Below, one piece after another: positions 8,687 to 16,844 of a stretch of DNA of 64,000 bases. The first letter of the stretch is position 1. Every line of letters starts with the position of its first letter. Source of the stretch: Clostridiales bacterium. Its GTDB lineage: Bacteria; Bacillota; Clostridia; Lachnospirales; Lachnospiraceae. Under the pieces are notes generated by a model, which ran no database searches, had not been told where the DNA came from, and was given only the letters and a program-made list of their open reading frames with translations. The stretch spans positions 1-64,000 of the forward strand of contig JAGZJZ010000012.1 of assembly GCA_018365455.1 (NCBI GenBank), given 5' to 3'. The translations under genes were made by a program, and so were the position numbers.

Positions 8687-9434
8687 TTTGTACCGGGGAT
8701 CTTAATGCGATCAGCACCGCTATGCCTCCAAATATTGCTGCCCCAATTAAAGTACTGAAAAACGACCATGCCGGGTTACCCGCCGTACCGCCAAGCAAAA
8801 GGGTCAGCATCCCCAAGAAGAATTTGGCTATTCTTCCACCGGCAGCATACACATCCAGAATCGGCAGGACAAGCAGCAGAAATACCGGAATCCCAATGCT
8901 GAGTAGTGTCTTTTGTACTTTACCCAGATTATAATACAACGCTCCGAAAAAATAGCCCAGCATGGTAAATAATATGACGAATCCCGCCCAGAAAAGAAGT
9001 TCTACTCCCAGCTTTTCCAAACCATTTGCCTGTTCCCAAAAAGACGGATAAAGGATAGCGAAAACACTTCTTGCCTGCATGCGGCTGTCTCCCAGAGCTG
9101 CCAGTTCATAAACCAGTGAAACAAGCCTGCAGAGAACCGCTAGTATAATCCCGCTTAAAAGAGTATTTAGGATTCTTCCCGCTTCTATCAGTTTACGGCT
9201 GACATTGTTCTGCATCAGCATATGAAAATTCTCCCGGAAAGCATTTGCTCCCATAATAAATCCTGCCAATACTACCATGGACTCGTTTCGGAAATAAATT
9301 CCCTTATCTTCCATACCGCTGAGCTTTATTCCAACAAGATTTGCAACTTCTAGAAAAAGCAAAATTCCAAAAAACATAAAATAAGAAATTTTGTAATCCC
9401 GAAACTGATATTGAAAAACTGATTTTAGTCTCAT
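8682..9434 (-). CDS. ABC-2 type membrane subunit (permease 2)
   Basis: A 250-residue protein with six predicted transmembrane segments. Its first lines resemble those of the neighbouring 251-residue permease (short N-terminal cytoplasmic stretch with YQFRDYKISYF, then NxFRENFHMLMQNNVSRKL against CSCFQEGFLLMVQNGVSRKT), so the two are paralogues and probably assemble as a heterodimer. The start at 9434 follows GAGGGAGAAAAGAT; it lies 13 bases after the previous gene's stop. The substrate is not predictable; YtrA-linked transporters often respond to cell-wall antibiotics. Confidence 0.8.
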   Translation of the reverse strand: MRLKSVFQYQFRDYKISYFMFFGILLFLEVANLVGIKLSGMEDKGIYFRNESMVVLAGFIMGANAFRENFHMLMQNNVSRKLIEAGRILNTLLSGIILAVLCRLVSLVYELAALGDSRMQARSVFAILYPSFWEQANGLEKLGVELLFWAGFVILFTMLGYFFGALYYNLGKVQKTLLSIGIPVFLLLVLPILDVYAAGGRIAKFFLGMLTLLLGGTAGNPAWSFFSTLIGAAIFGGIAVLIALRSPVQN

Positions 9435-9447
9435 ATCTTTTCTCCCT

Positions 9448-10203
9448 CTATTTCTGTACCTGTGCACGAATGATCAGCACATAGTTCACTATCCCCAGAA
9501 ATACGATTCCAACTGCAAACGTTATCACTGCAATAAACGGATTCTGGCTCTTTTCCCCCATAATGCTCATCAAAAAGTTCGCTATATTTTTATACATTAC
9601 CCCTTTTGTCAGTACCACATCAATGATTGGCAGTAAGATTACTACAAATACAGAGAGCCCAACGCCTAAAATAATCTTTGCTGTTCTGGACAGATGGTAC
9701 AGCAGGGAACTGATGGCAAATCCGCACAAGGTAGCCAAAATGAGCGCCAGACTCCAATAAAGGATATTTGTGAAAAACAAAGGCAGCGCTGCCATTTCTC
9801 CCAGCATTTTCGGATACATCACCTGAAGAATGTTGATTTCTAATCTGATAGCATCATTGAAATGTACAATAATCTGGCAAATTAGAATAAGAATCATATT
9901 TAATAATGCAAGCAAAATGCTGGTTATTATGGTAGTTAGAATTCTTCCGGTGAAAATGGTTTTTCTGGAAACCCCGTTTTGCACCATCAGCAGAAATCCT
10001 TCCTGGAAGCAGGAACACCCCATTACAAAACCAAATATAACAGTTCCAAATTCCAGGCCGTTAAAAGAACCGTCAGCACTAATCTGCCCGAATATAACCA
10101 ATCCGCTGAAAAAGATAACCAGCGACAGTACTACAGCCGCATAACCTATTCCGGCGCTCAGGTACTCTCTCATCTGATATTTATATACCGACCACAGTTT
10201 CAT
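9448..10203 (-). CDS. ABC-2 type membrane subunit (permease 1)
   Basis: A 251-residue protein with about six transmembrane helices, starting MKLWSVYKYQMREYLSAGIGY. It sits between the ATPase gene (11 bases upstream) and its paralogue (13 bases downstream). The motif MVQNGVSRKTIFTGRIL after the second helix is shared with that paralogue. AGGGGGAAAGAAT gives a strong ribosome site. The genes form one transporter operon under the GntR regulator. Confidence 0.8.
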   Translation of the reverse strand: MKLWSVYKYQMREYLSAGIGYAAVVLSLVIFFSGLVIFGQISADGSFNGLEFGTVIFGFVMGCSCFQEGFLLMVQNGVSRKTIFTGRILTTIITSILLALLNMILILICQIIVHFNDAIRLEINILQVMYPKMLGEMAALPLFFTNILYWSLALILATLCGFAISSLLYHLSRTAKIILGVGLSVFVVILLPIIDVVLTKGVMYKNIANFLMSIMGEKSQNPFIAVITFAVGIVFLGIVNYVLIIRAQVQK

Positions 10204-10214
10204 ATTCTTTCCCC

Positions 10215-11063
10215 CTAATTTGTCAACTGAATAAATAATTTTTGCAGATCCAATCCCGTTATCTCTAATCCCTCAGGAAGATTTGCCCGATCCGGCCTGC
10301 CAATTACATACGCTGTTTTTAAGCCTCCCAAAATGTCTGACCCGATTACTTCTTTCCCTTTTAAATACTTATCCACAAGTACACCGTTACCAGAAACCGT
10401 ATAGCCCCTGCCAAGCAGGTCTTCTCTGGTTTCAGACCGGATTACCTGACCGTTTTTGATGATGACGATATCTTCAATCACGCTGGATACTTCTTCTATT
10501 AAATGGGTGGATATCACTGCAGTAAATGGATTTTCACTGTATTTCTCAATCAGAATCCGGTAAAACAACTCCCTGTGGTTTGCATCCAGACCCAGAACAG
10601 GTTCATCCAGGAACACATAGGGTACATTTACCGACAGTGCAATCACATTCTTAAAAATAGAAGTATAGCCAGTGGATAATCCTTTCACCTTCTTTTTCAC
10701 ATCCAGCCGAAACTGCTCTGCCATATTCATAGCAAAATCAATATCAAAGTTTTTATAGAATTCTTTACTCCACTTAAAAATTTCTTTAATTTTCATTGAT
10801 TCCGGATACAGCGTTTTTTCACTCATCAGATAAATCTGTTCCAATGCCTGATCATTTTCCCGCACCGGCATTCCATTCATCAGGACTTTTCCTTCATCCG
10901 GAAAAATACGGTTACTGATCACATTAAGCAATGTAGACTTTCCCGCACCATTTCTTCCAAGAAGTCCATAAATCTTCTCTTCCTCAAAAAATAGATTCAC
11001 ATGATCCAGTGCCACAGTATCCTTAAATCTTTTACTGATATTTACTACCTCTATCCCAGTCAT
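10215..11063 (-). CDS. ABC transporter ATP-binding protein (YtrB-like)
   Basis: The 282-residue ATPase has Walker A GLLGRNGAGKST, a divergent signature LSTGY in place of LSGGQ, Walker B YVFLDEPVLGLD and the H-loop ISTHLIEEV. A C-terminal extension of about 70 residues follows the nucleotide-binding domain. Its ATG overlaps the stop of the GntR gene (ATGA), a sign of translational coupling. It would energise the two paralogous permeases. Confidence 0.92.
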   Translation of the reverse strand: MTGIEVVNISKRFKDTVALDHVNLFFEEEKIYGLLGRNGAGKSTLLNVISNRIFPDEGKVLMNGMPVRENDQALEQIYLMSEKTLYPESMKIKEIFKWSKEFYKNFDIDFAMNMAEQFRLDVKKKVKGLSTGYTSIFKNVIALSVNVPYVFLDEPVLGLDANHRELFYRILIEKYSENPFTAVISTHLIEEVSSVIEDIVIIKNGQVIRSETREDLLGRGYTVSGNGVLVDKYLKGKEVIGSDILGGLKTAYVIGRPDRANLPEGLEITGLDLQKLFIQLTN

Positions 11064-11428
11064 TTCTTATATCCCCTTTCAATCATTCCTAATAATTCTT
11101 CATCTGAAATATTCAGCCTCTTTGCTTCCTCAATCATCCCGCTGATATAGTGTTCAAAGAACTGATCCTTTCTCTTTTGTCTCAGCTTCTCAACCGCTCC
11201 AACTGCTACAAACATACCTACACCTCTCTTTTTATAAACAATCCCTTCCTCAACCAGCATATTAATGCCCTTCAGGGCCGTTGCCGGATTGATCTTATAA
11301 GTTACAGAAAATTCCGTAATCGAGGGAATCTGCCCCTCTTCCTGAAAAGCCTCTGTCAGAATTGCATCTTCGACACCCTCCGCTATCTGCATGAAAATAG
11401 GTTTTTCATCCTCAAAATTTAATTTCAT
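11060..11428 (-). CDS. GntR-family repressor, YtrA subfamily
   Basis: A 122-residue regulator: winged helix-turn-helix (residues about 8-75, with IPSITEFSVTYKINPATAL and GIVYKKRGVGMFV) followed by a short helical dimerisation tail. This short form is the YtrA subfamily, which usually heads ABC transporter operons and represses them. I choose the ATG at 11428, with AGAGGTGG five bases upstream; an in-frame GTG at 11437 lies within that site. A near-perfect inverted repeat overlaps its own transcription start (11451-11472), consistent with autoregulation. Confidence 0.9.
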   Translation of the reverse strand: MKLNFEDEKPIFMQIAEGVEDAILTEAFQEEGQIPSITEFSVTYKINPATALKGINMLVEEGIVYKKRGVGMFVAVGAVEKLRQKRKDQFFEHYISGMIEEAKRLNISDEELLGMIERGYKK

Positions 11429-11450
11429 GGAAACCACCTCTTGTTTGTTG

Positions 11451-11510
11451 GTTAGTTACTTGACTAATTAACTATATGTGTATTAAAGCATACTTATTTG
11501 AATTTGTCAA
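11451..11510 (-). promoter_or_regulatory. Promoter and GntR operator of the ABC operon
   Basis: Minus-strand promoter TTGACA (11505-11510), 17 bases, TTTAAT (11482-11487). Just downstream, GTTAGTTA (11451-11458) and TAATTAAC (11465-11472) form an inverted repeat with one mismatch and a six-base centre, positioned over the expected transcription start. This is a convincing repressor site for the adjacent YtrA-type regulator. Confidence 0.7.
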
Positions 11511-11561
11511 TGGGAGAAATAAAAATGTTTCGTGGATTGATTTACTTTAAAAGATAAAAAT

Positions 11562-11622
11562 AGAGCCGCCAAATATAAATATCATTTCTCTATTCGGAAT
11601 GAAATTTATATTTGACAGCTCT
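11562..11622. terminator. Large terminator-like hairpin
   Basis: Arms 11562-11580 and 11604-11622 pair almost fully (AGAGC...CAAATATAAAT with ATTTATATTTG...GCTCT). On the minus strand the hairpin is followed by CTATTTTTATC, so it could end the two-component transcript coming from 11910-14085. Confidence 0.6.
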
Positions 11623-11685
11623 TTCTATCTCAATCATTATACTATTGCTTACTTGTATCGCAAGATTTAAATCATGCTTATACTC

Positions 11686-11907
11686 CTGCATACCGCTGAC
11701 GGGTCTGCGGTACTGCTTCAATAGAAAGTATGAAACGCTTTTGTTCCATACTTATTCCCCTGCATACCGCTGACGGGTCTGCGGTACTGCTTCAATAGAA
11801 AGTATGGAACGCTTCTGTTCCATACTTATTCCCCCGCATACCGCTGACGGGTCTGCGGTACTGCTTCAATAGAAAGTATGGAACGCTTTTGTTCCATACT
11901 TTTTACT
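11686..11907. repeat. Tandem array of three 74-bp two-hairpin repeats
   Basis: Units begin at 11686, 11760 and 11834, exactly 74 bases apart, and differ at only a few positions. Each holds two hairpins: TACCGC/GCGGTA around a ten-base loop, and an 11-bp stem AAGTATGGAAC/GTTCCATACTT around a six-base loop. Read on the plus strand each unit encodes LHTADGSAVLLQ and a stop. The array ends three bases short of the response-regulator stop at 11910. Two decayed copies lie at 5878-6025 in the opposite orientation. This is not a CRISPR: copies are contiguous without spacers. Confidence 0.9.
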
Positions 11908-11909
11908 TC

Positions 11910-12599
11910 CTATATCTTAAACCGGTACCCGACACCCCAAATTGTCTCTATATACTGAGGTTTCGCCGTATTGAACTCAATCTTTTCTCGAATCTTCTTA
12001 ATATGAACGGTTACAGTTGCTATATCACCGATAGATTCCATATCCCATATTTCACTGAATAATTCTTCTTTGGTAAATACATGGTTTGGATGTTCCGCAA
12101 GGAACGTTAATAAATCAAATTCTTTTGTGGTAAAGGTTTTCTCTTCTCCGTTTATCCAGACTCTTCTGGCGGTCTTATCTATCTTAATTCCGCGAATCTC
12201 TACAATATCATTTGTCTGTACATTACTGCTGATCAATCTGTCGTAACGTGCCATATGTGCCTTGACTCTTGCTACCAGTTCACTGGGGCTGAAAGGCTTT
12301 GTCATATAGTCATCTGCTCCCAGACCAAGTCCACGGATTTTATCGATATCATCCTTTTTGGCAGACACCATAAGAATCGGTGTATTCTTCTTGTCACGGA
12401 TGGATTTGCATATCTCAAAACCATCTACTCCCGGCAGCATCAGATCCAGGATAAACAGATCAAATTCTTCTTCTAATGCTCTCTTAAGTCCAATATCCCC
12501 GCGATTTTCAATCTCTACCTCAAAACCGCTTAGCTCCAGATAATCCTTCTCCAGATCTGCGATACTTTCCTCATCCTCAATAATTAAAATCTTACTCAT
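11910..12599 (-). CDS. OmpR-family response regulator
   Basis: A 229-residue regulator with a receiver domain (IIEDEESIAD, phosphorylation Asp in LFILDLMLPGVDG, Lys in DYMTKPFSPSEL) and a winged-helix output domain (TTKEFDLLTFLAEHPN, VTVHIKKIREKI, IETIWGVGYRF). The ATG at 12599 has AGGAGG nine bases upstream and lies within the last codons of the kinase gene, overlapping by eight bases. Note the unusual order: the kinase is upstream of the regulator. Confidence 0.93.
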   Translation of the reverse strand: MSKILIIEDEESIADLEKDYLELSGFEVEIENRGDIGLKRALEEEFDLFILDLMLPGVDGFEICKSIRDKKNTPILMVSAKKDDIDKIRGLGLGADDYMTKPFSPSELVARVKAHMARYDRLISSNVQTNDIVEIRGIKIDKTARRVWINGEEKTFTTKEFDLLTFLAEHPNHVFTKEELFSEIWDMESIGDIATVTVHIKKIREKIEFNTAKPQYIETIWGVGYRFKI

Positions 12600-14085
12600 T
12601 GACAGGTACCTCCTGATATTTTCTAAGCACAAAGTACATGACTGTGCCTGTTCCCATTTTACTGCTTGCCCAAATTTTACCGCCATGATCTTCTATGATC
12701 TTCTTGACTATGGACAGTCCGATTCCGCTTCCGCCCTGGGCAGAATTTCTGGATGCATCTGTACGGTAGAACCGGTCAAAGACAAGGGGCAGATCTTTTG
12801 GTGCAATGCCTTTTCCGTTGTCCTCAATTTCCACCTGAATGAAGTCACCCACATCTTTTACCCGGATATTGATATATCCCTTTGGCTTATCCAGATATTT
12901 TACCGAATTTCCTATAATATTATTAATTACACGCTTCAGCTGTTCTGCATCTGCAATAATCCAGGTTTCCTCATCCGCATAGTTAAAATAAGAAAACTCA
13001 ATATTCTTGGATTCCAGATCCAGTCCGACCTCTTCAAAACAATCATCAAAATAACTGGATACATTAATTTTACTAAACGTATATGGAATACGGTTCGTAT
13101 CGATCTTCGAATAAAAGGTCAATTCGTTAATCAGCCTATCCATATCATTAGCCTTATTATAGATCGTTCGGATATATTTATTCATCTTCTCCGGAGTGTC
13201 CGCCACACCATCCATGATTCCTTCCACATAGCCTTTTACCGCTGTGATAGGAGTCTTCAGGTCATGGGAGATATTGCTGATCAGTTCCTTGTTCTCCCTG
13301 TCATACTCTACTTTTTCTTCCGCGGATTCTTTCAGCCGCTTTCTCATCTCTTCAAAGTCCTGGCACAGCTCGCTGATTTCATCTTCCCCTTCCGCTGCAA
13401 GGGTAAAGTCCAGGTTTCCTTCTTTTATATTCTGGGTAGCCGCCCGAAGTTTCCTTAGAGGTGTGCTGATTCCCGAATAAATCCAGGTACTTAAAAGGCC
13501 TGCCGTTAAAATCAGAATCACAACGATGGTAATAAACATATCACGCAGCAGGGACTTCATCTGCGGCAGCATAATATCCATGCTGGTTATGATAAAAATA
13601 CTTCCTGTTGTAGAATCCGAAAAGGTAACATCAATCTGTTTTACAAATGCCCTTACATCTTTTCCGATATACGTTCCGCTGTCTGCCGATGTTGCATAGG
13701 TATTGGGCCCGGGCAGCTCTTTAAAAAGCTGTGCATTGTTCTCAGAGGTCCCGGAATAGTACTGGGAACTTCCTTTGCGCACAATGAGATAAGAATTCTT
13801 GTCCTGCAGTTTATCATTGATTGTACACAGATAATCCACATCCAGAAACTGATCCGGATCTTTGTCAGCCTCCTTCTTCATCTCTTCAAAAATACGCTTC
13901 GTGGTGATACTCAGCATCTGTACCGAATTAGAAAATGCATCATAGGAGACATTTTCAATTCCATATTTATCCTCAATGGATTTTAACTGATACTGGCTGA
14001 AACCCAACAGTGCTACGCCTGTTAACAGAAGCGGGACACATATAATTACAAAAAAGGCTATGATAAGCCTCGTTTTTAATTTCAT
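12592..14085 (-). CDS. Sensor histidine kinase with HAMP domain
   Basis: A 497-residue kinase: transmembrane helix near 6-28, extracellular region of about 145 residues, second helix near 178-202, HAMP, HisKA with NISHDLKTPITAVKGY (phospho-acceptor His in SHD) and HATPase with NNIIGNSVKY, DNGKGI and GGSGIGLSIV. No recognisable ligand domain, so the signal is unknown. It is first in the operon with the OmpR-type regulator. An inverted repeat covers its promoter and ribosome site (14094-14138). Confidence 0.92.
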   Translation of the reverse strand: MKLKTRLIIAFFVIICVPLLLTGVALLGFSQYQLKSIEDKYGIENVSYDAFSNSVQMLSITTKRIFEEMKKEADKDPDQFLDVDYLCTINDKLQDKNSYLIVRKGSSQYYSGTSENNAQLFKELPGPNTYATSADSGTYIGKDVRAFVKQIDVTFSDSTTGSIFIITSMDIMLPQMKSLLRDMFITIVVILILTAGLLSTWIYSGISTPLRKLRAATQNIKEGNLDFTLAAEGEDEISELCQDFEEMRKRLKESAEEKVEYDRENKELISNISHDLKTPITAVKGYVEGIMDGVADTPEKMNKYIRTIYNKANDMDRLINELTFYSKIDTNRIPYTFSKINVSSYFDDCFEEVGLDLESKNIEFSYFNYADEETWIIADAEQLKRVINNIIGNSVKYLDKPKGYINIRVKDVGDFIQVEIEDNGKGIAPKDLPLVFDRFYRTDASRNSAQGGSGIGLSIVKKIIEDHGGKIWASSKMGTGTVMYFVLRKYQEVPVNE

Positions 14086-14093
14086 AGCAAAAA

Positions 14094-14138
14094 CTCCTTT
14101 ATGTTATACCGTTCTCTTTTCAGTATAGCATAAAGGAG
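14094..14138 (-). promoter_or_regulatory. Inverted repeat over -10 and ribosome site of the kinase gene
   Basis: CTCCTTTATGTTATAC (14094-14109) and GTATAGCATAAAGGAG (14123-14138) are inverted with one mismatch and a 13-base centre. On the minus strand the outer arm contains a TATACT -10 element and the inner arm the AAAGGAG ribosome site of the kinase gene. It could be an operator, or in read-through RNA a hairpin that hides the ribosome site. Confidence 0.5.
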
Positions 14139-14187
14139 CCATATTTACATCTAAACAAACAAAGACTTTTATAAATTTTTCATAAAT

Positions 14188-15375
14188 TTACAAGTACTTC
14201 TTAAGAATTTCGACTTTATCCAGCTTCTCCCAGGGAAGATCCAAATCATTTCTGCCAAAATGTCCGTAAGCTGCAGTCTGCTTGTAAATTGGCCGGCGAA
14301 GATCCAGCATCTTAATAATTCCCGCCGGGCGGAGGTCAAAATTCTCTCTTACAATCTCCGTAAGCTTCTCATCTGATAACTTACCTGTACCAAAAGTATC
14401 AATCATAACGGAGGTAGGTTTTGCAACTCCGATTGCGTAAGATAACTGAATCTCACATTTGTCAGCAAGTCCCGCAGCCACGATATTCTTTGCCACATAA
14501 CGTGCAGCATATGCTGCTGAACGGTCTACCTTGGTACAGTCTTTCCCGGAAAAAGCACCGCCGCCATGTCTTGCATATCCGCCGTAAGTGTCAACGATAA
14601 TCTTACGTCCGGTAAGGCCGCTGTCTCCGTGAGGTCCGCCGATTACAAAACGTCCGGTAGGATTGATAAAGAACTTTGTATTGCCGTCTACCATTTCAGC
14701 CGGCAGAATTACATCAAATACATACTTCTTAATATCTTCATGAATCTGTTCCTGTGTGATATCCGGATCATGCTGTGTGGAAAGCACAACGGCATCCAGT
14801 CTGGATGGTTTGCCATTTTCATCATATTCCACGCTGACCTGGGTCTTTCCGTCTGGCCTTAAATAAGAAAGCGTACCATCTTTGCGTACTTTGGTAAGCT
14901 GTAAAGCTAATTTGTGTGCAAGAGAAATTGGATAAGGCATTAATTCTTCCGTTTCATTTACCGCATATCCAAACATCATTCCCTGATCGCCTGCACCGAT
15001 TGCTTCAATTTCATCATCGGTCATGGTATTTTCTTTTGCTTCCAGAGCTTTGTCAACTCCCATTGCAATATCGGATGACTGCTCGTCAATGGCAGTAATA
15101 ACGCCGCAGGTCTCTGCGTCAAATCCATATTTTCCACGTGTATATCCAATATTTCTTACTGTATCCCGCACAATTTTCTGGATATCTACATAAGCATTTG
15201 TGGAGATTTCCCCCATAACCAGAACCATACCTGTGGTAGTAGCAGTCTCGCATGCCACACGGCTCATTGGATCCTGTTCTAACAGAGCATCTAAGATCGC
15301 ATCAGAGATCTGGTCACACATTTTGTCCGGATGTCCTTCTGTTACTGATTCAGAAGTAAATAATAATTTTTCCAT
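14188..15375 (-). CDS. metK: S-adenosylmethionine synthetase MetK
   Basis: A 395-residue enzyme that makes SAM from methionine and ATP in the cytoplasm. Diagnostic motifs are GHPDKMCDQISDAILDA near the N terminus, the ATP-binding GAGDQGMMFGYA, and GGGAFSGKDCTKVDRSAAY in the C-terminal half. The ATG at 15375 is preceded by AAGGAGGACATT. The length is normal for the family. A SAM-I riboswitch with its terminator lies in the leader, so the gene is shut off by its own product. Confidence 0.98.
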   Translation of the reverse strand: MEKLLFTSESVTEGHPDKMCDQISDAILDALLEQDPMSRVACETATTTGMVLVMGEISTNAYVDIQKIVRDTVRNIGYTRGKYGFDAETCGVITAIDEQSSDIAMGVDKALEAKENTMTDDEIEAIGAGDQGMMFGYAVNETEELMPYPISLAHKLALQLTKVRKDGTLSYLRPDGKTQVSVEYDENGKPSRLDAVVLSTQHDPDITQEQIHEDIKKYVFDVILPAEMVDGNTKFFINPTGRFVIGGPHGDSGLTGRKIIVDTYGGYARHGGGAFSGKDCTKVDRSAAYAARYVAKNIVAAGLADKCEIQLSYAIGVAKPTSVMIDTFGTGKLSDEKLTEIVRENFDLRPAGIIKMLDLRRPIYKQTAAYGHFGRNDLDLPWEKLDKVEILKKYL

Positions 15376-15494
15376 AATGTCCTCCTTTGATAAGAACGGT
15401 ATATATTTTCTCACGAGATCGATTTAACATATCTTGCCGGCTTTCGTTTCCCGGAACCTGTCCCAGTTCCCAGAACAACGCCTGCTATGAAACT

Positions 15495-15519
15495 AAAAAA
15501 GATCCGCATTAAGCGGACC
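15495..15519 (-). terminator. SAM-riboswitch expression-platform terminator
   Basis: On the minus strand GGTCCGC-TTAAT-GCGGATC is followed by TTTTTT. It lies between the aptamer and metK, as expected for the terminator that forms when SAM is bound. Confidence 0.85.
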
Positions 15520-15543
15520 CCCTATCTATTATGATAAGTAAAT

Positions 15544-15645
15544 CCTCTTATTGTTCGAATAACTCGCTCAGGTTGGCACCTTCCTCTGACGGGGTTGCCG
15601 TGGTTTCACAGATCCTTTGTATCTCCACCACTCTGAATAAGAGAA
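15544..15645 (-). promoter_or_regulatory. SAM-I (S-box) riboswitch upstream of metK
   Basis: Read on the minus strand: P1 5' arm CTCTTATTC, the conserved core GAGATACAAAGGATCTGTGAA, CCACGGCAACC, GGTGCCAACCTGAGCGA and closing P1 arm CAATAAGAGG. These blocks in this order are the canonical S-box aptamer. It controls metK through the terminator at 15495-15519. Confidence 0.95.
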
Positions 15646-15674
15646 AATATAATATTTAATTTTGTTACGTCTAT

Positions 15675-15703
15675 ACGATAACGCTTATTTGCCTATTCGT
15701 CAA
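15675..15703 (-). promoter_or_regulatory. metK promoter
   Basis: Minus strand TTGACG (15698-15703), 17 bases, TATCGT (15675-15680), about 30 bases upstream of the riboswitch aptamer. The 160 bases between this and the next gene's promoter show nothing else recognisable. Confidence 0.65.
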
Positions 15704-15867
15704 GTACTTTTTTTTGGAATATATGATATTGATGAAAATTGTTCCTGTTCAGTCCGATTCACGTTTTACGCTAGCTTCTTGTAAAGTGGTTACTGCTTTT
15801 AAATTTATGAAAGATTGTTGTTTCGTTACTACACGAGCCGTGCTGTACACAAAGACTTTTGTTTTCG

Positions 15868-15896
15868 TTGACTTTTTGTTGTTTTTTCTTTATACT
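15868..15896 (+). promoter_or_regulatory. Promoter of the PduB-like gene
   Basis: TTGACT (15868-15873), 17-base spacer, TATACT (15891-15896), some 40 bases upstream of the start codon. The strong match suggests the lone shell gene is expressed. Confidence 0.75.
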
Positions 15897-15936
15897 GAAA
15901 ATATAAATGTATTGTAAAAGAGGAGAACAGGATACT

Positions 15937-16650
15937 ATGGATGTAAGATCAATCAGCATGAACTGCACAAGAACAGAGTTTATCGGAACCGCCGTACTGG
16001 ACACAATCGGTCTGGTAATAGCCGGAATCGATGAGTCCCTTTTGGAACAAATGAATGTCGGTAAATCTTACCATACCATAGGTGTTTTCAGTTCCCGTAC
16101 CGGCGCAGCCGGACAGCTTACCGCTGTGGACGAAGCTGTGAAAGCCACAAATACAGAGGTATTATCTATTGAACTTCCCAGAGATACCAAAGGCTGGGGC
16201 GGACATGGAAACTATATTGTGCTGGGCGGAAACAGTGTCTCCGATGTCCGGCAGGCAGTTTCCATCGCCCTGGAACTGACGAATAAATACGCAGGCGAAC
16301 TCTATATCAGTGAAGCGGGGCACTTAGAATTTGCCTTTTCCGCAAGCGCCGGACAGGTACTGAATAAAGCATTTCATGCTCCTGTTGGTCAGGCATTTGG
16401 CTTTTTGTGCGGTTCTCCGGCAGCCATCGGACTTGTGATGTCTGATCAGGCGATGAAAGCAGCTGGCGTAAGCATTATTGAATATATGACTCCCAATAAA
16501 GGTACCAGCCATTCCAATGAAGTAATACTGGCTGTATCCGGCAATGCCAGCGCCGTAAAAGAAGCGGTTCTCACAGCAAGACAGGTTGGTCTTGAACTAT
16601 TGATTTCCATGGGCAGTTATCCGGAGATTCCCGGTGTGCCGTATTTGTAA
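15937..16650 (+). CDS. PduB-like bacterial microcompartment shell protein, orphan
   Basis: A 237-residue protein with two tandem BMC domains. The segments TEFIGTAVLDTIGLVIAGID, DEAVKATNTEVLSIELPRDT and KGWGGHGNYIVLGG match PduB of the propanediol-utilisation compartment almost residue for residue, and the second half (VGQAFGFLCGSPAAIGLVMS) matches its second BMC domain. PduB-type proteins form trimers that tile the shell. The start at 15937 uses GAGGAG upstream. No diol dehydratase, glycyl radical enzyme, aldehyde dehydrogenase or other shell gene lies in the window, so it is either an orphan supplement to a remote locus or has another role. Confidence 0.92.
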   Translation: MDVRSISMNCTRTEFIGTAVLDTIGLVIAGIDESLLEQMNVGKSYHTIGVFSSRTGAAGQLTAVDEAVKATNTEVLSIELPRDTKGWGGHGNYIVLGGNSVSDVRQAVSIALELTNKYAGELYISEAGHLEFAFSASAGQVLNKAFHAPVGQAFGFLCGSPAAIGLVMSDQAMKAAGVSIIEYMTPNKGTSHSNEVILAVSGNASAVKEAVLTARQVGLELLISMGSYPEIPGVPYL

Positions 16651-16744
16651 AAACAGCAATAAAAATATGCTATTGAAATCTGAATCCGAATGATACTCTT
16701 GAACGATGTTATCAAATATGATTAATGATAACAAAATTTCAAAT

Positions 16745-16801
16745 AATATCGTAATTTAATAATAATATCGTAATTTAATAATGATATCGTAATTAAATAA
16801 T
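16745..16801. repeat. Three 19-bp tandem repeats
   Basis: The unit AATATCGTAATTTAATAAT is repeated exactly twice (16745-16763, 16764-16782) and once with changes (16783-16801). It lies between the shell-protein gene and the terminator shared with the MATE gene. No function is evident. Confidence 0.85.
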
Positions 16802-16806
16802 ACTGC

Positions 16807-16844
16807 AAAAAAAGTTATCAGAATCACTCCTGATAACTTTTTTT
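16807..16844. terminator. Bidirectional terminator
   Basis: Perfect 15-bp stem AAAAAAAGTTATCAG/CTGATAACTTTTTTT around an eight-base loop. T-tracts occur on both strands, so it serves the shell-protein gene and the convergent MATE gene, whose stop codon touches the stem. Confidence 0.9.

Noticed and set aside
10215..11063. Inactive ATPase because of the LSTGY signature
   Set aside because: Walker A, Walker B Glu and the H-loop His are intact, and signature variants of this kind are common in YtrB-like ATPases.
11686..11907. CRISPR array
   Set aside because: The units are contiguous without unique spacers, contain internal hairpins, and no cas genes are present.
12685..13458. Plus-strand open frame of 257 codons
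   Set aside because: Antisense to the sensor kinase gene, rich in Ile/Phe/His from reversed codons, no ribosome site.
15714..15870. Small gene between metK and the shell-protein gene
   Set aside because: Short frames exist on both strands, but none has a ribosome site or recognisable product.
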